Positions 27,322 through 36,678 are shown, counted from the first letter of the stretch. The stretch: 64,000 bases of DNA from Leptolyngbya boryana PCC 6306 (GCF_000353285.1 NZ_KB731324.1:1878577-1942576); one strand, 5' to 3'. A program made the numbers and translations. The notes: generated by a model not told the origin, from the sequence alone.

Positions 27322-27507
27322 GGTTCTTTTGTACTAAATAATGCAGTTGCCTCCCATATTAAATGATTTTCTGGGTCATTGCTCTTAACTTGTGCTAACC
27401 CCTAGACTCAGGGGTGAAACTGTAATAAAATCCACTATCGATCAGCATCATTGCTTACCATTTCATTTGATCAGCGTACTCATTGCAGTTAAAGAGGCAA
27501 GAATCTA

Positions 27508-28545
27508 GTGGGTTTTTTCAATCGCTTCTCCCTCTCGCGGGACATGGGTATCGATCTCGGTACCGCTAACACCCTGGTCTACGTATCCGGAAAAGGTATT
27601 GTTCTCTCAGAACCTTCCGTCGTAGCGATCGACCAGTCTGACAGAGTCCCCTTGGCTGTCGGAGAAGACGCAAAGCGGATGCTAGGTCGAACCCCCGGAA
27701 ACGTTGTGGCATTACGCCCACTTCGAGATGGCGTAATCGCCGATTTTGATACGGCTGAGTTAATGCTCAAACACTTCATTCAGCGCGTGCATGAAGGAAA
27801 AGCATTAGTTTCTCCGCGGATTGTGATTGGAATTCCTAGCGGTGTTACTGGCGTTGAACGCCGTGCGGTGATGGAAGCTGCGTCTCAGGCAGGTGCGCGT
27901 GAGGTTTATTTGATCGATGAACCAGTAGCCGCCGCGATCGGGGCAGGATTGCCGGTTGCTGAACCCACAGGGAACATGATCATTGATATTGGTGGTGGGA
28001 CAACGGAAGTTGCTGTTCTCAGCTTGCAAGGAACCGTTTTGAGCGAGTCGGTTCGAGTTGCAGGGGACGAACTCAGTGACGCGATCGTGCAGTATATGAA
28101 AAAAGTCCACAACCTGGTGATTGGGGAACGGACGGCGGAAGAAATTAAAATTCAGATCGGCTCGGCATATCCGGGTGCAGTCGATGAAGAAATGATGGAA
28201 GTGCGCGGACTTCATTTGCTGTCTGGATTGCCACGAACTGTGACGATTAAGGGACCTGAAATTCGTGAAAGTATGTCAGAGCCTTTGTCTGTGATTGTCG
28301 ATGCTGTGAAACGGACGTTGGAAAGAACTCCGCCAGAACTTGCCGCCGATATTATCGATCGAGGCATTATGTTGGCAGGTGGTGGAGCATTGCTCAAAGG
28401 CATTGATACCCTGATCAGTCATGAGACCGGAATCGTCGTACACGTTGCCGCTGATCCTCTCAGTTGTGTTGTGTTGGGAACCGGGCGCGTGTTAGAAAAC
28501 TTTAAGCAATTAGAGCGGGTGTTTAGCACTCGTCCGCCTCGCTAA
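27508..28545 (+). CDS. mreB: Rod shape-determining protein MreB
   Basis: Actin-like ATPase that guides side-wall peptidoglycan synthesis along the inner membrane. It has 345 residues. Phosphate-1 is [13 protein letters not shown], phosphate-2 is [16 protein letters not shown], and the adenosine motif is [11 protein letters not shown]. An amphipathic N-terminus ([11 protein letters not shown]) fits membrane binding. Translation starts at GTG 27508. It heads mreBCD with a 98-base gap to mreC. Confidence 0.97.
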   Translation: MGFFNRFSLSRDMGIDLGTANTLVYVSGKGIVLSEPSVVAIDQSDRVPLAVGEDAKRMLGRTPGNVVALRPLRDGVIADFDTAELMLKHFIQRVHEGKALVSPRIVIGIPSGVTGVERRAVMEAASQAGAREVYLIDEPVAAAIGAGLPVAEPTGNMIIDIGGGTTEVAVLSLQGTVLSESVRVAGDELSDAIVQYMKKVHNLVIGERTAEEIKIQIGSAYPGAVDEEMMEVRGLHLLSGLPRTVTIKGPEIRESMSEPLSVIVDAVKRTLERTPPELAADIIDRGIMLAGGGALLKGIDTLISHETGIVVHVAADPLSCVVLGTGRVLENFKQLERVFSTRPPR

Positions 28546-28643
28546 AGTTGTCCTGATGGGATGATTTTAAGTGTGAAAATTGTGTTCAATCTTGCCTCGG
28601 TAAGGTGTATTGTTAGGCTGCTCACTGATTGAGAACGCGCTGA

Positions 28644-29525
28644 ATGTACGAATTGCGTCGCTGGTGGGATCGATTTGGGATCCCATTCACTCTTGCTACT
28701 CTTGGATTGGGAACTGCACTCTTGATACGTCAGAGTCAGGCCGGGTTTGTGATGGAAACTTACCAGTGGTTAACTCGCCCATTTCAGAGTAAGCCAGTGG
28801 CGATGGATCGGTTGATGAATGCTCAAACCCGTGAGTTACAGCAGCGCTTAATCGAGCTAGAGAGCAAGAATCAAAAGCTGGAAGAACTGCTGGGATTCGC
28901 CAAGTCGAAGAAGGCAGAAGGGATTCCAGCCTCAGTGATTGGGCGGAGTGCGGATCATTGGTGGCAGCATGTGACGTTGAGTCGTGGCTCGAACGATGGT
29001 GTGAAAGAAGGAGCCGTGGTCATGAGTCCGGGCGGACTGGTCGGACGGATCATTGATGTTAGCCCGAGTACGAGTCGAGTGCTGTTATTGAGCGATCCTT
29101 CTAGTCGGGTTGGGGTTGCGATTAGCCGTAGTCGATTTATGGGCTATCTGCGCGGGAAAACAGGAAATCGTGCGGTTATGGAATTTTTTGAGAAGGTTCC
29201 AGATGTCCGCAAAGATGATGTGGTGACGACTTCTTCGTTTAGTCAACTGTTTCCGGCGGGAATTCCGATCGGACGAGTTGAATCTGTTGATCTCACCAAA
29301 AGTCCGGCTCCTGAAGCCACGATCGAACTGACTGCCCCGATTAATTATTTAGAGTGGGCAATGATTTATCCGCATTCTCCTGCTCTCGCAGATCCTCAAC
29401 CTGCAGCTAAACCAAATCTGGTTCCGTCTCCCTCTGCCTCGCCTGATCCCAGTGTTTCACCGAGTCCTGATGCTAGTTTGACTGTTTCGCCCACTCCTGA
29501 AGCTTTGCCGAGTTCTACGCCATGA
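28644..29525 (+). CDS. mreC: Rod shape-determining protein MreC
   Basis: Bitopic scaffold of the elongasome. After a short cytosolic N-terminus, one membrane helix (FTLATLGLGTALLI) and a coiled coil (about 55-85), the periplasmic beta-barrel domain carries VTLSRGSNDGVKEGAVVMSPGGLVG and SDPSSRVGVAI. The last 40 residues are a Pro/Ser/Thr-rich tail, longer than in E. coli. The stop overlaps mreD. Confidence 0.95.
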   Translation: MYELRRWWDRFGIPFTLATLGLGTALLIRQSQAGFVMETYQWLTRPFQSKPVAMDRLMNAQTRELQQRLIELESKNQKLEELLGFAKSKKAEGIPASVIGRSADHWWQHVTLSRGSNDGVKEGAVVMSPGGLVGRIIDVSPSTSRVLLLSDPSSRVGVAISRSRFMGYLRGKTGNRAVMEFFEKVPDVRKDDVVTTSSFSQLFPAGIPIGRVESVDLTKSPAPEATIELTAPINYLEWAMIYPHSPALADPQPAAKPNLVPSPSASPDPSVSPSPDASLTVSPTPEALPSSTP

Positions 29526-30082
29526 GCCTGCGTGCGATCGAGAATTTTGTCGATACCTATCCGAGCGCTCGCCCGCTTGTGAATGGAGCCGTAACTGTCG
29601 CATCGGTATTTTTATGTTTGTTGATCTTGCCCCTGCGATTGCCAGGAATGGAACTGGCAGGGATTAGTCCAAATTGGCTCTTAATTTGGGTGGTCGCTTG
29701 GAGTGTCAAACGAGTGGTTTGGCAAGGTGCAATGGCAGGTTTAATCTTAGGACTGCTGCAAGATGGCATGACTGCACCCGAACCGACTCATGCGATCGGC
29801 TTGATGATTGTGGGAGCTTTGACTGCAAAATTACAAAAGCAACGGTACGTGCAAGAAGACTTTATTTCTGTTGCACTCATTGTCTTTCTCATGGCAGTGA
29901 TTTCAGAAACGATCACTGCGCTACAGTTTAGTTTCTTAGGGGAACGATCGCTGTCTGACATTTGGACGTATCACCAATTTATTGCGCTGAGTTCTGCAAT
30001 TTTAAGCAGTTTGTGGGCACCGGTCGTTTATTTTCCACTGAATCGGTGGTGGGAAATGATGGGCATTGACGAACAGAGCTAA
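29522..30082 (+). CDS. mreD: Rod shape-determining protein MreD
   Basis: A 186-residue polytopic membrane protein of the elongasome. About five hydrophobic helices are visible, with GLILGLLQDGMTAPEPTHAIG matching the conserved GLxxDxxxxxxxG region. It overlaps mreC by 4 bases (ATGA), so translation is coupled. Sequence conservation in this family is weak, and the call leans on operon position. Confidence 0.9.
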   Translation: MSLRAIENFVDTYPSARPLVNGAVTVASVFLCLLILPLRLPGMELAGISPNWLLIWVVAWSVKRVVWQGAMAGLILGLLQDGMTAPEPTHAIGLMIVGALTAKLQKQRYVQEDFISVALIVFLMAVISETITALQFSFLGERSLSDIWTYHQFIALSSAILSSLWAPVVYFPLNRWWEMMGIDEQS

Positions 30083-30393
30083 ATCGATTTTAGATTGGGA
30101 TTTTTAGACTGGGGATGGCTCAGTCTGAATTTGCGATCGACATAAATTTTGAAGATCAAGCGTGAATGAGGGGGTTAAACTAACGACCTCAAGATTTCGC
30201 GCGCAACTTAGATTGAGTAGCATAATATACTCACCTAGACTGATTTTTTGCTGTGAAATTACTTGCATTATTTTCTGCGATCGTTCACCCGTAACCGCTA
30301 GCATTGCCTTTGTTGTTGAAAGTGAGCACGATTGCGAATGCAATGATTTGAAAAGTAGATCAGCGTGCTGAGTTCGTTATCTTACTTTGAGCC
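30083..30393. other. Gap between mreD and the glycosidase gene
   Basis: No gene recognised. At about 30215-30232 GAGTA...TACTC flank an AT-rich stretch with a TATACT -10-like hexamer, a possible promoter for the downstream gene. A 79-codon frame on the minus strand has no conserved feature. Confidence 0.35.
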
Positions 30394-31485
30394 ATGATAT
30401 TTCATCGAGCTTCTCGCAACTTAACCCGCAGGCAGTTCACCGCACTTTCGACTTTTGGTTTTCTCAATTTGATGGCTGCTAGTGCAGGGGCAACGATCTC
30501 TCTGCCGGATCTTGTTACTCCACCTCGATCGATGAAATTAGGGACGACGTTTAGCCAGTTGCAATGTTGGTATTTGGGATTGGATTATCGTGAGACATTC
30601 CAAGCGATTTGCGATTTGGGATTTAAGCAGTTGCGGCTGTGTGCTTATTGGCATGAATTGCAGCCGCAGGCGAATCAGTTTGATTTCAGTAAGATTGATT
30701 GGCTCTTAGATGAGAGCCATCGACGCGGGATTCAGGTCGTATTAGCAGTCGGTATGAAAGCGCCTCGCTATCCTGAGTTTCATTTTCCAGATTGGATGCG
30801 AGCAAAGTACGATACGACGAGTGCGAGGGTTTTGGATCGAGATCCTGCGATCGCAGATTTGACGTTAAAGATGCTCGATCGCGTTGTCAGTCATGCAAAA
30901 ACGGCTCCAGCGATTCGGTATTGGCAAGTTGAGAATGAGCCATTTACAACGTTAGAAATTACGCATGGGCGATCGTTAAGTGAGAAGTTTGTTCGACAAG
31001 AAGTGAAATTAGTACGATCGCGCGCGCAAGCAGGTCAGAAAATTTTGCTGACGAATGCAATTACCCTCCCAGATGGACAGGGACAAGAAGACGATCAAGC
31101 CTTTCGAGCCAGTCTTTGGTTAGCCGATGCGATTGGATTTAATGTGTATACGAAAGTGCCACAAGGGGCGAGTCAGGCATATCTTGAGGCGCAGCCTTCG
31201 TATTGGAAAAAGTTAAAAGATTGGCGATCGCAGTTGCGACGATGGGGCAAAGAGAGCTGGATTGCTGAAGCACAGGCGGAACCTTGGGAAGCGAATGAGT
31301 TGGTTCCGGTGTCGCGGCTTGAGTATCCAAGTTCATCCCCACTTCAGGCAACGAGTATTGTCGATCGAGTTCAAGAAATCGGCTTTGATCCGGTGATGTT
31401 GTGGGGCTGTGAATATTGGTATTGGCAGCGCAAGCAAGGGCGCGATCAGTGGTGGCTGGCAATGCAGCAATTGTTGAGTTTGTGA
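30394..31485 (+). CDS. Tat-exported clan GH-A glycoside hydrolase-like protein
   Basis: A 363-residue exported TIM-barrel protein. The N-terminus has a twin-arginine signal (TRRQFTALSTFGF). The barrel begins with LGTTFSQLQCWYLGL and DLGFKQLRLCAYWHEL. The clan-A acid/base is Glu in YWQVENEPF and the likely nucleophile is Glu in ESWIAEAQAEPW, so hydrolytic activity is probable. Resemblance is to beta-glycosidase/endoglucanase families, but the exact GH family and polysaccharide are not clear. It stands alone. Confidence 0.78.
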   Translation: MIFHRASRNLTRRQFTALSTFGFLNLMAASAGATISLPDLVTPPRSMKLGTTFSQLQCWYLGLDYRETFQAICDLGFKQLRLCAYWHELQPQANQFDFSKIDWLLDESHRRGIQVVLAVGMKAPRYPEFHFPDWMRAKYDTTSARVLDRDPAIADLTLKMLDRVVSHAKTAPAIRYWQVENEPFTTLEITHGRSLSEKFVRQEVKLVRSRAQAGQKILLTNAITLPDGQGQEDDQAFRASLWLADAIGFNVYTKVPQGASQAYLEAQPSYWKKLKDWRSQLRRWGKESWIAEAQAEPWEANELVPVSRLEYPSSSPLQATSIVDRVQEIGFDPVMLWGCEYWYWQRKQGRDQWWLAMQQLLSL

Positions 31486-31530
31486 TATCTCTTAATTGCT
31501 TCTGAGCGAGTCATTGACCGCAATAAATCT

Positions 31531-31583
31531 GATAGGGGGATAGGGTGAAGATCTGAAATCATGGTTTCTGCTCCTATCTCCCC
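31531..31583 (-). repeat. Dispersed intergenic repeat, copy 2
   Basis: Inverted relative of the element at 5670-5724, located just after the glycosidase gene. GATAGGGGGATAGGG on one side and CTATCTCCCC on the other give partial dyad symmetry. Confidence 0.5.
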
Positions 31584-31602
31584 AAGCGCACTTTTCCTCT
31601 CT

Positions 31603-31938
31603 TCAGGCGACACCATAGTCTGTATAGGGTCGTTTGTAAGGCGGCTGTAATCCTAAAACAATGTCTTCTCTAGGTACGCCCATCTTGATTAGCTCCTCAG
31701 CCGGATTCTGATCAGTTAGGTTCTGTTGAATCCAAATTTTTTCATTTTTGATATCAATGTGCATGACACAACGGTAGATCCGATTCAACCCTTGCCAACC
31801 AACATTCATCCACTGATAATGATCCCGTTCAGCATCAAGAATGAGTTGCACCTCAACTTGCTCATCTGAAATATCATCGCTGGCGTACTGGCTCAACAGC
31901 GTTTGAATATACTGGCGGTATTGAGTTAGTTTATCCAT
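31603..31938 (-). CDS. xisI: XisI family protein
   Basis: A 111-residue homologue of XisI, which in Anabaena helps control excision of the fdxN element. The family core WMNVGWQGLNRIYRCVMHIDI and the terminal PYKRPYTDYGVA are clear. It overlaps the xisH gene by 13 bases, forming a two-gene unit. No recombinase or fdxN lies in the window, so the role here is open. Confidence 0.93.
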   Translation of the reverse strand: MDKLTQYRQYIQTLLSQYASDDISDEQVEVQLILDAERDHYQWMNVGWQGLNRIYRCVMHIDIKNEKIWIQQNLTDQNPAEELIKMGVPREDIVLGLQPPYKRPYTDYGVA

Positions 31939-32342
31939 TGCATGATCACCTCATTGGCAGGATCGTACACAATTATTAGAACTTGATAGCGTTGTATCGC
32001 AATTTGGGTGAATTCGTACTGAAAAAAGGTTTGATAGGTATCGAACGGGACTGCAAGGTATAAGGTTCGATCAGGATGAATTGATTCTAGAGCAAGGCGA
32101 TAGCTCAGAAATTGCCCTAATGCAGCGTAGAAATCTGTAATTGCTGATGGATTGAGAAAACTTTTGATTTCGACTGCGATTTTCTCGCCCGATCGCTCTG
32201 CGGCAAGCAGTTGTTCTGCTCCTAAATCAACTTGAAAGTTGACGTTGCCAAATTTGAACTTCAAAGGATCGTCTGTGATCGTCCATTGTTCTTTCTGCAA
32301 TGCGTGTTTGACAGCATCATGAAAAAAATCTTTGGCAGACAC
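31926..32342 (-). CDS. xisH: XisH family protein (nuclease-like fold)
   Basis: A 138-residue homologue of Anabaena XisH. MSAKDFFHDAVKHAL at the start and the restriction-endonuclease-like signature, Asp39 in FQVDLGAEQ and Glu58-x-Lys60 in AVEIKSF, are visible. These match the PD-(D/E)xK pattern and suggest DNA cleavage ability. Paired with xisI. Many cyanobacteria carry several such pairs away from any excision element. Confidence 0.92.
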   Translation of the reverse strand: MSAKDFFHDAVKHALQKEQWTITDDPLKFKFGNVNFQVDLGAEQLLAAERSGEKIAVEIKSFLNPSAITDFYAALGQFLSYRLALESIHPDRTLYLAVPFDTYQTFFQYEFTQIAIQRYQVLIIVYDPANEVIMQWIN

Positions 32343-32376
32343 AGATCGAATCTCATTACGGCAAACTTATGATACT

Positions 32377-32412
32377 TTGTGCGATCGCTGTATTTTTGAT
32401 GCGATCGCACAA
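32377..32412. repeat. Hairpin built from two HIP1 sites
   Basis: TTGTGCGATCGC (32377-32388) and GCGATCGCACAA (32401-32412) are perfect 12-base arms with a 12-base loop, each holding most of a HIP1 octamer. It lies 34 bases upstream of xisH and may be part of its leader. Confidence 0.6.
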
Positions 32413-32459
32413 GTGCAAAGCGATTTGCTAATCGTTCAAAAACTAAATCTATCGCAGCG

Positions 32460-32492
32460 CTGCTCAAAGTCGCGATTAACAACTTTGAGCAG
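32460..32492 (-). terminator. Hairpin directly after era
   Basis: CTGCTCAAAGT (32460-32470) and ACTTTGAGCAG (32482-32492) are perfect 11-base arms with an 11-base loop, four bases past the era stop. It most likely ends the era transcript. Confidence 0.7.
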
Positions 32493-32496
32493 TTCA

Positions 32497-33429
32497 CTAC
32501 TCTTCCTCGACTCGATAGCCAAATTCTGCAAGCTTGACTCGCGATTGTCGCCATTTCGGCATGACTTTCACAAATAGCTCTAAGTGAATTTTGCCCTCGA
32601 CTAGCTTTTGCATTTGCTCGCGGGCAGCAGTCCCGATCGCTTTAATCATTCCTCCACCTTTTCCGAGCAAAATTGCTTTTTGTGAAGGACGTTCAACATT
32701 GATTGCCGCAAAGACTCGCGTAATCTTTTCTTCTTCCACAACTTTCTCAATTTCAACTGCAACCGAATGTGGAACTTCTTCACGAGTCATCATCAAGATT
32801 TGTTCTCGAATCAACTCGCCCATAATGAAACGTTCGGGCTGATCGGTGACTAAATCCGGTGGATAGTAGTAAGGCCCTGGTTCAAGCTGTTCGATAATTG
32901 CCTGCTGCAATTCTTCCATGCCATCGCCTTGCAGGGCTGAAAATTTTGCGATCGTCCAGTTTCGATCCGCTGCCAAGGCTTGGTAAGTCTGATCGAAGTC
33001 CGCATCAGATTGTTGATCGGACTTGTTCAAGCCTAAAATGACGGGAGTTTCAGTCTGGGCTAAAAGTTCTGCAACATAGCGATCGCCTCCTCCTGCGACA
33101 ACAGAGCAATCGACGACAAATAGAACGACATCCACTGAGTCGATCGCACTTTGAGCATTTTTGACTAAGACTCGTCCGAGTTGATGATGCGGTTTGTGAA
33201 TCCCAGGGGTATCCACAAAGATAATTTGGGCTTCAGGCGTGGTTAAAATGCCCCGTAACCGATTTCGAGTTGTCTGGGCAACGGGAGAGGTGATCGCGAT
33301 CTTTTGACCCACGAGAAAGTTCATAATCGTGGACTTGCCGACATTGGGGCGACCAATAATGCCAACAAAGCCCGATCGATAGTTCTCAGGCGGCGTGGGA
33401 ATCGTGAAAATGTCTGGATGTTCTGACAT
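32497..33429 (-). CDS. era: GTPase Era
   Basis: GTPase that binds 16S rRNA during 30S maturation. It has 310 residues with G1 GRPNVGKST, a VDTPGIHKP switch, NKSD and SALQGDGMEEL, then the C-terminal KH domain with GKGGGMIKAIGTAAREQM. It diverges from pfkA across an 80-base gap. Confidence 0.96.
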   Translation of the reverse strand: MSEHPDIFTIPTPPENYRSGFVGIIGRPNVGKSTIMNFLVGQKIAITSPVAQTTRNRLRGILTTPEAQIIFVDTPGIHKPHHQLGRVLVKNAQSAIDSVDVVLFVVDCSVVAGGGDRYVAELLAQTETPVILGLNKSDQQSDADFDQTYQALAADRNWTIAKFSALQGDGMEELQQAIIEQLEPGPYYYPPDLVTDQPERFIMGELIREQILMMTREEVPHSVAVEIEKVVEEEKITRVFAAINVERPSQKAILLGKGGGMIKAIGTAAREQMQKLVEGKIHLELFVKVMPKWRQSRVKLAEFGYRVEEE

Positions 33430-33509
33430 TCCTAAATGAATTCTGTAATCTGGGACACTGTCTGACGTGGCGTATTAAACTCACACAGCCTATTCAGTGT
33501 AGGGGATTT

Positions 33510-34589
33510 ATGGGTGAAGTCAAACGGATTGGAATTTTAACCAGTGGTGGAGACTGTGCTGGGTTGAATGCGATCATTCGCGCTGTGGTGTATCGAGCGA
33601 CGGGCTATGGCTGGAAAGTGTTTGGAATTTCACGAGCGACAAACGGGCTGATGGCTCGCCCGCCAGAGTTTACGGCTTTGGAGATTGAAAAAGTCGATCG
33701 CATTTTGACCCAGGGTGGCACGATGCTAGGAACGACGAACAAAGGCAATCCCTTCGCTTTCCCGATGCCGGATGGGCAAATTCTCGATCGCTCTGAGGAG
33801 ATTATCGAAGGCTATCGTATGCTCAACCTCGATGCCATCATTGGAATCGGGGGCGATGGCAGTATGGCAATTCTTCGCAAACTGGCGCAACAAGGCGGAA
33901 TGAACCTCGTCACCATTCCGAAAACCATTGATAACGATGTCGATATTACAGAACAATCGATTGGATTTGATACGGCTGTGAATATCGCTACAGAAGCGCT
34001 CGATCGCTTACATTTCACAGCGGCAAGTCATTCGCGCGTGATGATTTTAGAAGTGATGGGACGAGATGCCGGACATATTGCCATTAGTGCGGGAATTGCC
34101 GGGGGAGCGGATGTGATTTTGATTCCTGAAATTCCCTATACGATTAGCAATTTGTGTCGCAAGCTCGATGAACGGCAAGCCCAAGGTAAAAATTATTCAT
34201 TGATTATTGTTTCAGAAGCAGTCAAAACTGAGGCAGGTCAAGCCGTCAATTGTACTCATGCATTTGGAGAGATGCGCTATGGCGGAGTCGGACAGTATCT
34301 TGCCGATGTCATCCATGAATGTCATGGTGCAGAAACACGGGTGACTGTGCTAGGACATGCTCAGCGCGGCGGCACACCTTCACCGCTCGATCGCTTACTG
34401 GCTTCTGCCTTTGGAGTTGCCGCAGTGGATCTGATCGCGCAAGGTAAGTTTGATCGTATGGTCGCTTGGCGCGATCGCAATGTGATCGATGTACCGATTT
34501 TGGATGCCATTCAGCAGTACTGTGTGGTCGATCCAGATAGTACACTCGTCAGGACGGCACGAGGGTTAGGAATTTATTTGGGAGATTGA
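33510..34589 (+). CDS. pfkA: 6-phosphofructokinase
   Basis: Phosphorylates fructose 6-phosphate. The 359 residues carry GILTSGGDCAGLN, GIGGDGSM (114-117 GGDG) and the catalytic PKTIDNDVD. The donor-determining positions are mixed: Gly117 (as in ATP enzymes, equivalent to E. coli Gly104) with Lys138 (as in PPi enzymes, equivalent to Gly124). That mix defines a known PFK group, usually read as nucleotide-using. The next gene, surE, starts with no gap after the stop codon. Confidence 0.95.
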   Translation: MGEVKRIGILTSGGDCAGLNAIIRAVVYRATGYGWKVFGISRATNGLMARPPEFTALEIEKVDRILTQGGTMLGTTNKGNPFAFPMPDGQILDRSEEIIEGYRMLNLDAIIGIGGDGSMAILRKLAQQGGMNLVTIPKTIDNDVDITEQSIGFDTAVNIATEALDRLHFTAASHSRVMILEVMGRDAGHIAISAGIAGGADVILIPEIPYTISNLCRKLDERQAQGKNYSLIIVSEAVKTEAGQAVNCTHAFGEMRYGGVGQYLADVIHECHGAETRVTVLGHAQRGGTPSPLDRLLASAFGVAAVDLIAQGKFDRMVAWRDRNVIDVPILDAIQQYCVVDPDSTLVRTARGLGIYLGD

Positions 34590-35267
34590 ATGACGGTTAT
34601 TTTGACAAATGATGATGGCATTGATGCCCCAGGCATTCGAGCTTTACTGAAAGCGGTGAATGGATCTGGAATTTTGGTTGCTCCAAGTGGTCATTATTCC
34701 GGCTGTGGGCATCAGGTCACGACGACTGCACCGATTCGAGTTGAGAAAAGAACCGATCAAGAATATGCGATCGCGGGCACTCCGGCGGATTGTAGTCGCA
34801 TTGCGCTAAATTATCTTTTTCCTGATACTAAGCTAGTTCTGTCAGGTATTAACTCTGGTGGTAACATGGGCGTTGATGTTTATATTTCAGGAACGGTTGC
34901 AGCAATTCGAGAAGCAGCATTTCATCGTGTGCCTGGAATCGCCATCTCACAATATAAAAAAGGTAGAATTCCGGTGGATTGGGAACGCTCGGCACGATGG
35001 GCAGCCCGAGTTGTCGAGCATCTCGCAAATCGTCCCTATGAGCCGGGATTTTATTGGAATGTGAATCTTCCCTACGTTGAACCTGATGATCCTGAGCCTG
35101 AAATGGTGTTTTGTCATCCTTGCACTCAGCCCTTACCAACGGATTTTCGGATTGAGGGGGATGAGTTTTATTACTGCGGTCAATATGGGGCAAGAAAGCG
35201 CGATCGCGGTTCTGACGTTGAGATTTGTTTGTCTGGAAAGATTGCGATTACTTACCTCAGCATTTAG
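34590..35267 (+). CDS. surE: 5'/3'-nucleotidase SurE
   Basis: A metal-dependent phosphatase acting on nucleoside monophosphates. It has 225 residues with the DD motif in LTNDDGIDAPG, the metal/phosphate loop VAPSGHYSGCGHQ, GTPADC and SGINSGGNMG. It begins at the base following the pfkA stop, so the two are translated from one message. Shorter than the E. coli enzyme only in the C-terminal arm. Confidence 0.94.
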   Translation: MTVILTNDDGIDAPGIRALLKAVNGSGILVAPSGHYSGCGHQVTTTAPIRVEKRTDQEYAIAGTPADCSRIALNYLFPDTKLVLSGINSGGNMGVDVYISGTVAAIREAAFHRVPGIAISQYKKGRIPVDWERSARWAARVVEHLANRPYEPGFYWNVNLPYVEPDDPEPEMVFCHPCTQPLPTDFRIEGDEFYYCGQYGARKRDRGSDVEICLSGKIAITYLSI

Positions 35268-35297
35268 AATTAGTACAAAACAACTCAAGGCATACAA

Positions 35298-35663
35298 ATG
35301 GCAAGGCTGAGAAGGATTTGCCCATTTATTCCAGCAGGTGACGATGTTGCAAAGACGATCGCATTCTATGAGCAGAAGCTAGGCTTCAAGCGTCAATGGC
35401 AAGATAGCGAAACACCTGAATTAGCTTTGATTGCGCGCGATGACATTGAGTTGTTTCTACAAAAGAACCCTGATCCAGAGTGTGCGGAATGGACAACCTT
35501 GAGAGTTGAAGTGCAGGACATTGCCGACCTGTATCGGGAAATTGTGGAATGCGATCGTACCCTGATTCATCCCAATGGCAGGTTAGAAAAGAAATCTTGG
35601 GGAAGTACTGACTTTACGATTCTCGATTGCAATGATGTTTGTATTACTTTTTATGAGTTCTAA
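35298..35663 (+). CDS. VOC superfamily protein (glyoxalase/bleomycin-resistance fold)
   Basis: A 121-residue single-module VOC protein with the two beta-alpha-beta-beta-beta units (RICPFIPAGDDVAKTIAFYEQ; LRVEVQDIADLYREIVEC). The strand DFTILDCNDVCITFYE closes the fold. Metal ligands typical of glyoxalase I are not obvious. The bleomycin-binding type is possible. Substrate unknown. Confidence 0.82.
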   Translation: MARLRRICPFIPAGDDVAKTIAFYEQKLGFKRQWQDSETPELALIARDDIELFLQKNPDPECAEWTTLRVEVQDIADLYREIVECDRTLIHPNGRLEKKSWGSTDFTILDCNDVCITFYEF

Positions 35664-35725
35664 CGGGTTTTGGTAGTTCATTGCAGTGGTTTACATCAGT
35701 TCAAACAGCAAAGAAGCAAAACGAC

Positions 35726-35769
35726 AAAGCCTTGGAACTAGGAGATTTAGATTCTAGTTCCAAAGCTTT
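35726..35769. terminator. Bidirectional terminator between VOC and PEP-CTERM genes
   Basis: TTGGAACTAG (35732-35741) and CTAGTTCCAA (35754-35763) pair perfectly. The stem extends past one mismatch to AAAGC / GCTTT at 35726 and 35769, and the loop is 12 bases. It sits between two convergent genes. Confidence 0.75.
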
Positions 35770-35784
35770 CTCATGCGCTAATTG

Positions 35785-36477
35785 CTAAGCAAATCGTTTA
35801 CGCAAACGATTGATTCCACACAGCAGACCAGAAACCGCTAACCCTGGAAGCGGCGTGAAGCCGAAAGGCACAGGCGTTGCCTCTCCGACTTGAAGACTGC
35901 TAATTCCTGCTGCTCTCAGATCCGCGTCACCTACAGCAATCTGGATTTGGTCGAATGTTACCCCTGTGAAGCCATAGTATTCTCCGGGAGGTCCATTAGT
36001 GACACTACTAGAGGTGAACGATTCTATCGGTGTGCCATTCAGCAGGGCTGTGAAGGTTACAGTAGGCGTACTACTGTAGATTTTGAAGGCTGCGCGTGTT
36101 TGGGGAGATGTGAACTGGATAGAGAAGGGGTTTACAGTTGTCATTCCATTGGAAAGACTAGTGATATTGAATGCAGATGCTGAATCTTTGTAAGGGAATT
36201 CGCCAAAACTTATAGTGTCAAAATCCGCAGACCCCACAAAATAAAGGTTAGAAAACGTGACTCCTGCGCTGGAATATTGATTAGTAAGCGCAGTGGTACC
36301 AACCGGTGCCTCGCCAGCGAGGTCACTAAAGTCGATCGTTTGAGCCGGATTTGTAAGTCCAGTTGGCGAGGTATCAATTGCTAACGCATGAGCCGGGGCA
36401 ATATCAACACTCGATAGTGCGATCGCTATCGCTGCTCCAGCTTGAGCAACGAGCGTACACTTCAAAAATGAGTTCAT
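35785..36477 (-). CDS. PEP/PFE-CTERM-type exported protein
   Basis: A 230-residue secreted protein. It has an N-terminal signal (CTLVAQAGAAIAIALSS), a beta-rich middle (TIDFSDLAGEAPVG and following) and a C-terminal sorting tail VPFGFTPLPGLAVSGLLCG ending in RLRKRFA: short motif, hydrophobic helix, basic end. That tail matches the cyanobacterial variant of the PEP-CTERM exosortase signal, in which a PFxF motif replaces PEP. The protein should be processed and displayed outside the cell. No exosortase gene is in the window. Confidence 0.8.
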   Translation of the reverse strand: MNSFLKCTLVAQAGAAIAIALSSVDIAPAHALAIDTSPTGLTNPAQTIDFSDLAGEAPVGTTALTNQYSSAGVTFSNLYFVGSADFDTISFGEFPYKDSASAFNITSLSNGMTTVNPFSIQFTSPQTRAAFKIYSSTPTVTFTALLNGTPIESFTSSSVTNGPPGEYYGFTGVTFDQIQIAVGDADLRAAGISSLQVGEATPVPFGFTPLPGLAVSGLLCGINRLRKRFA

Positions 36478-36678
36478 CGTCTAACACCTGTTAGGAAACA
36501 AGACCATTTTGTTGATCTCTTAACCTGCGCCATCCACAGTTCTGCTTACATCTATTCTCTTGCATTTAGAGAAAATGTGAAGATATACTGACTTGTTTTT
36601 CCAATGCACCTCGCAATTCTCGCCATACTTTCGATGTCACCCCAATTATGCAAGGCAGTACAACGTTACGACGCACAC

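Noticed and set aside
30104-30343. 79-codon minus-strand frame after mreD
   Set aside because: No homology signal, no ribosome site and AT-rich promoter-like content.
31603-32342. XisH/XisI as proof of a nearby excisable nif element
   Set aside because: No recombinase, no nif or fdxN gene and no matching direct repeats were seen; such pairs are common without elements.
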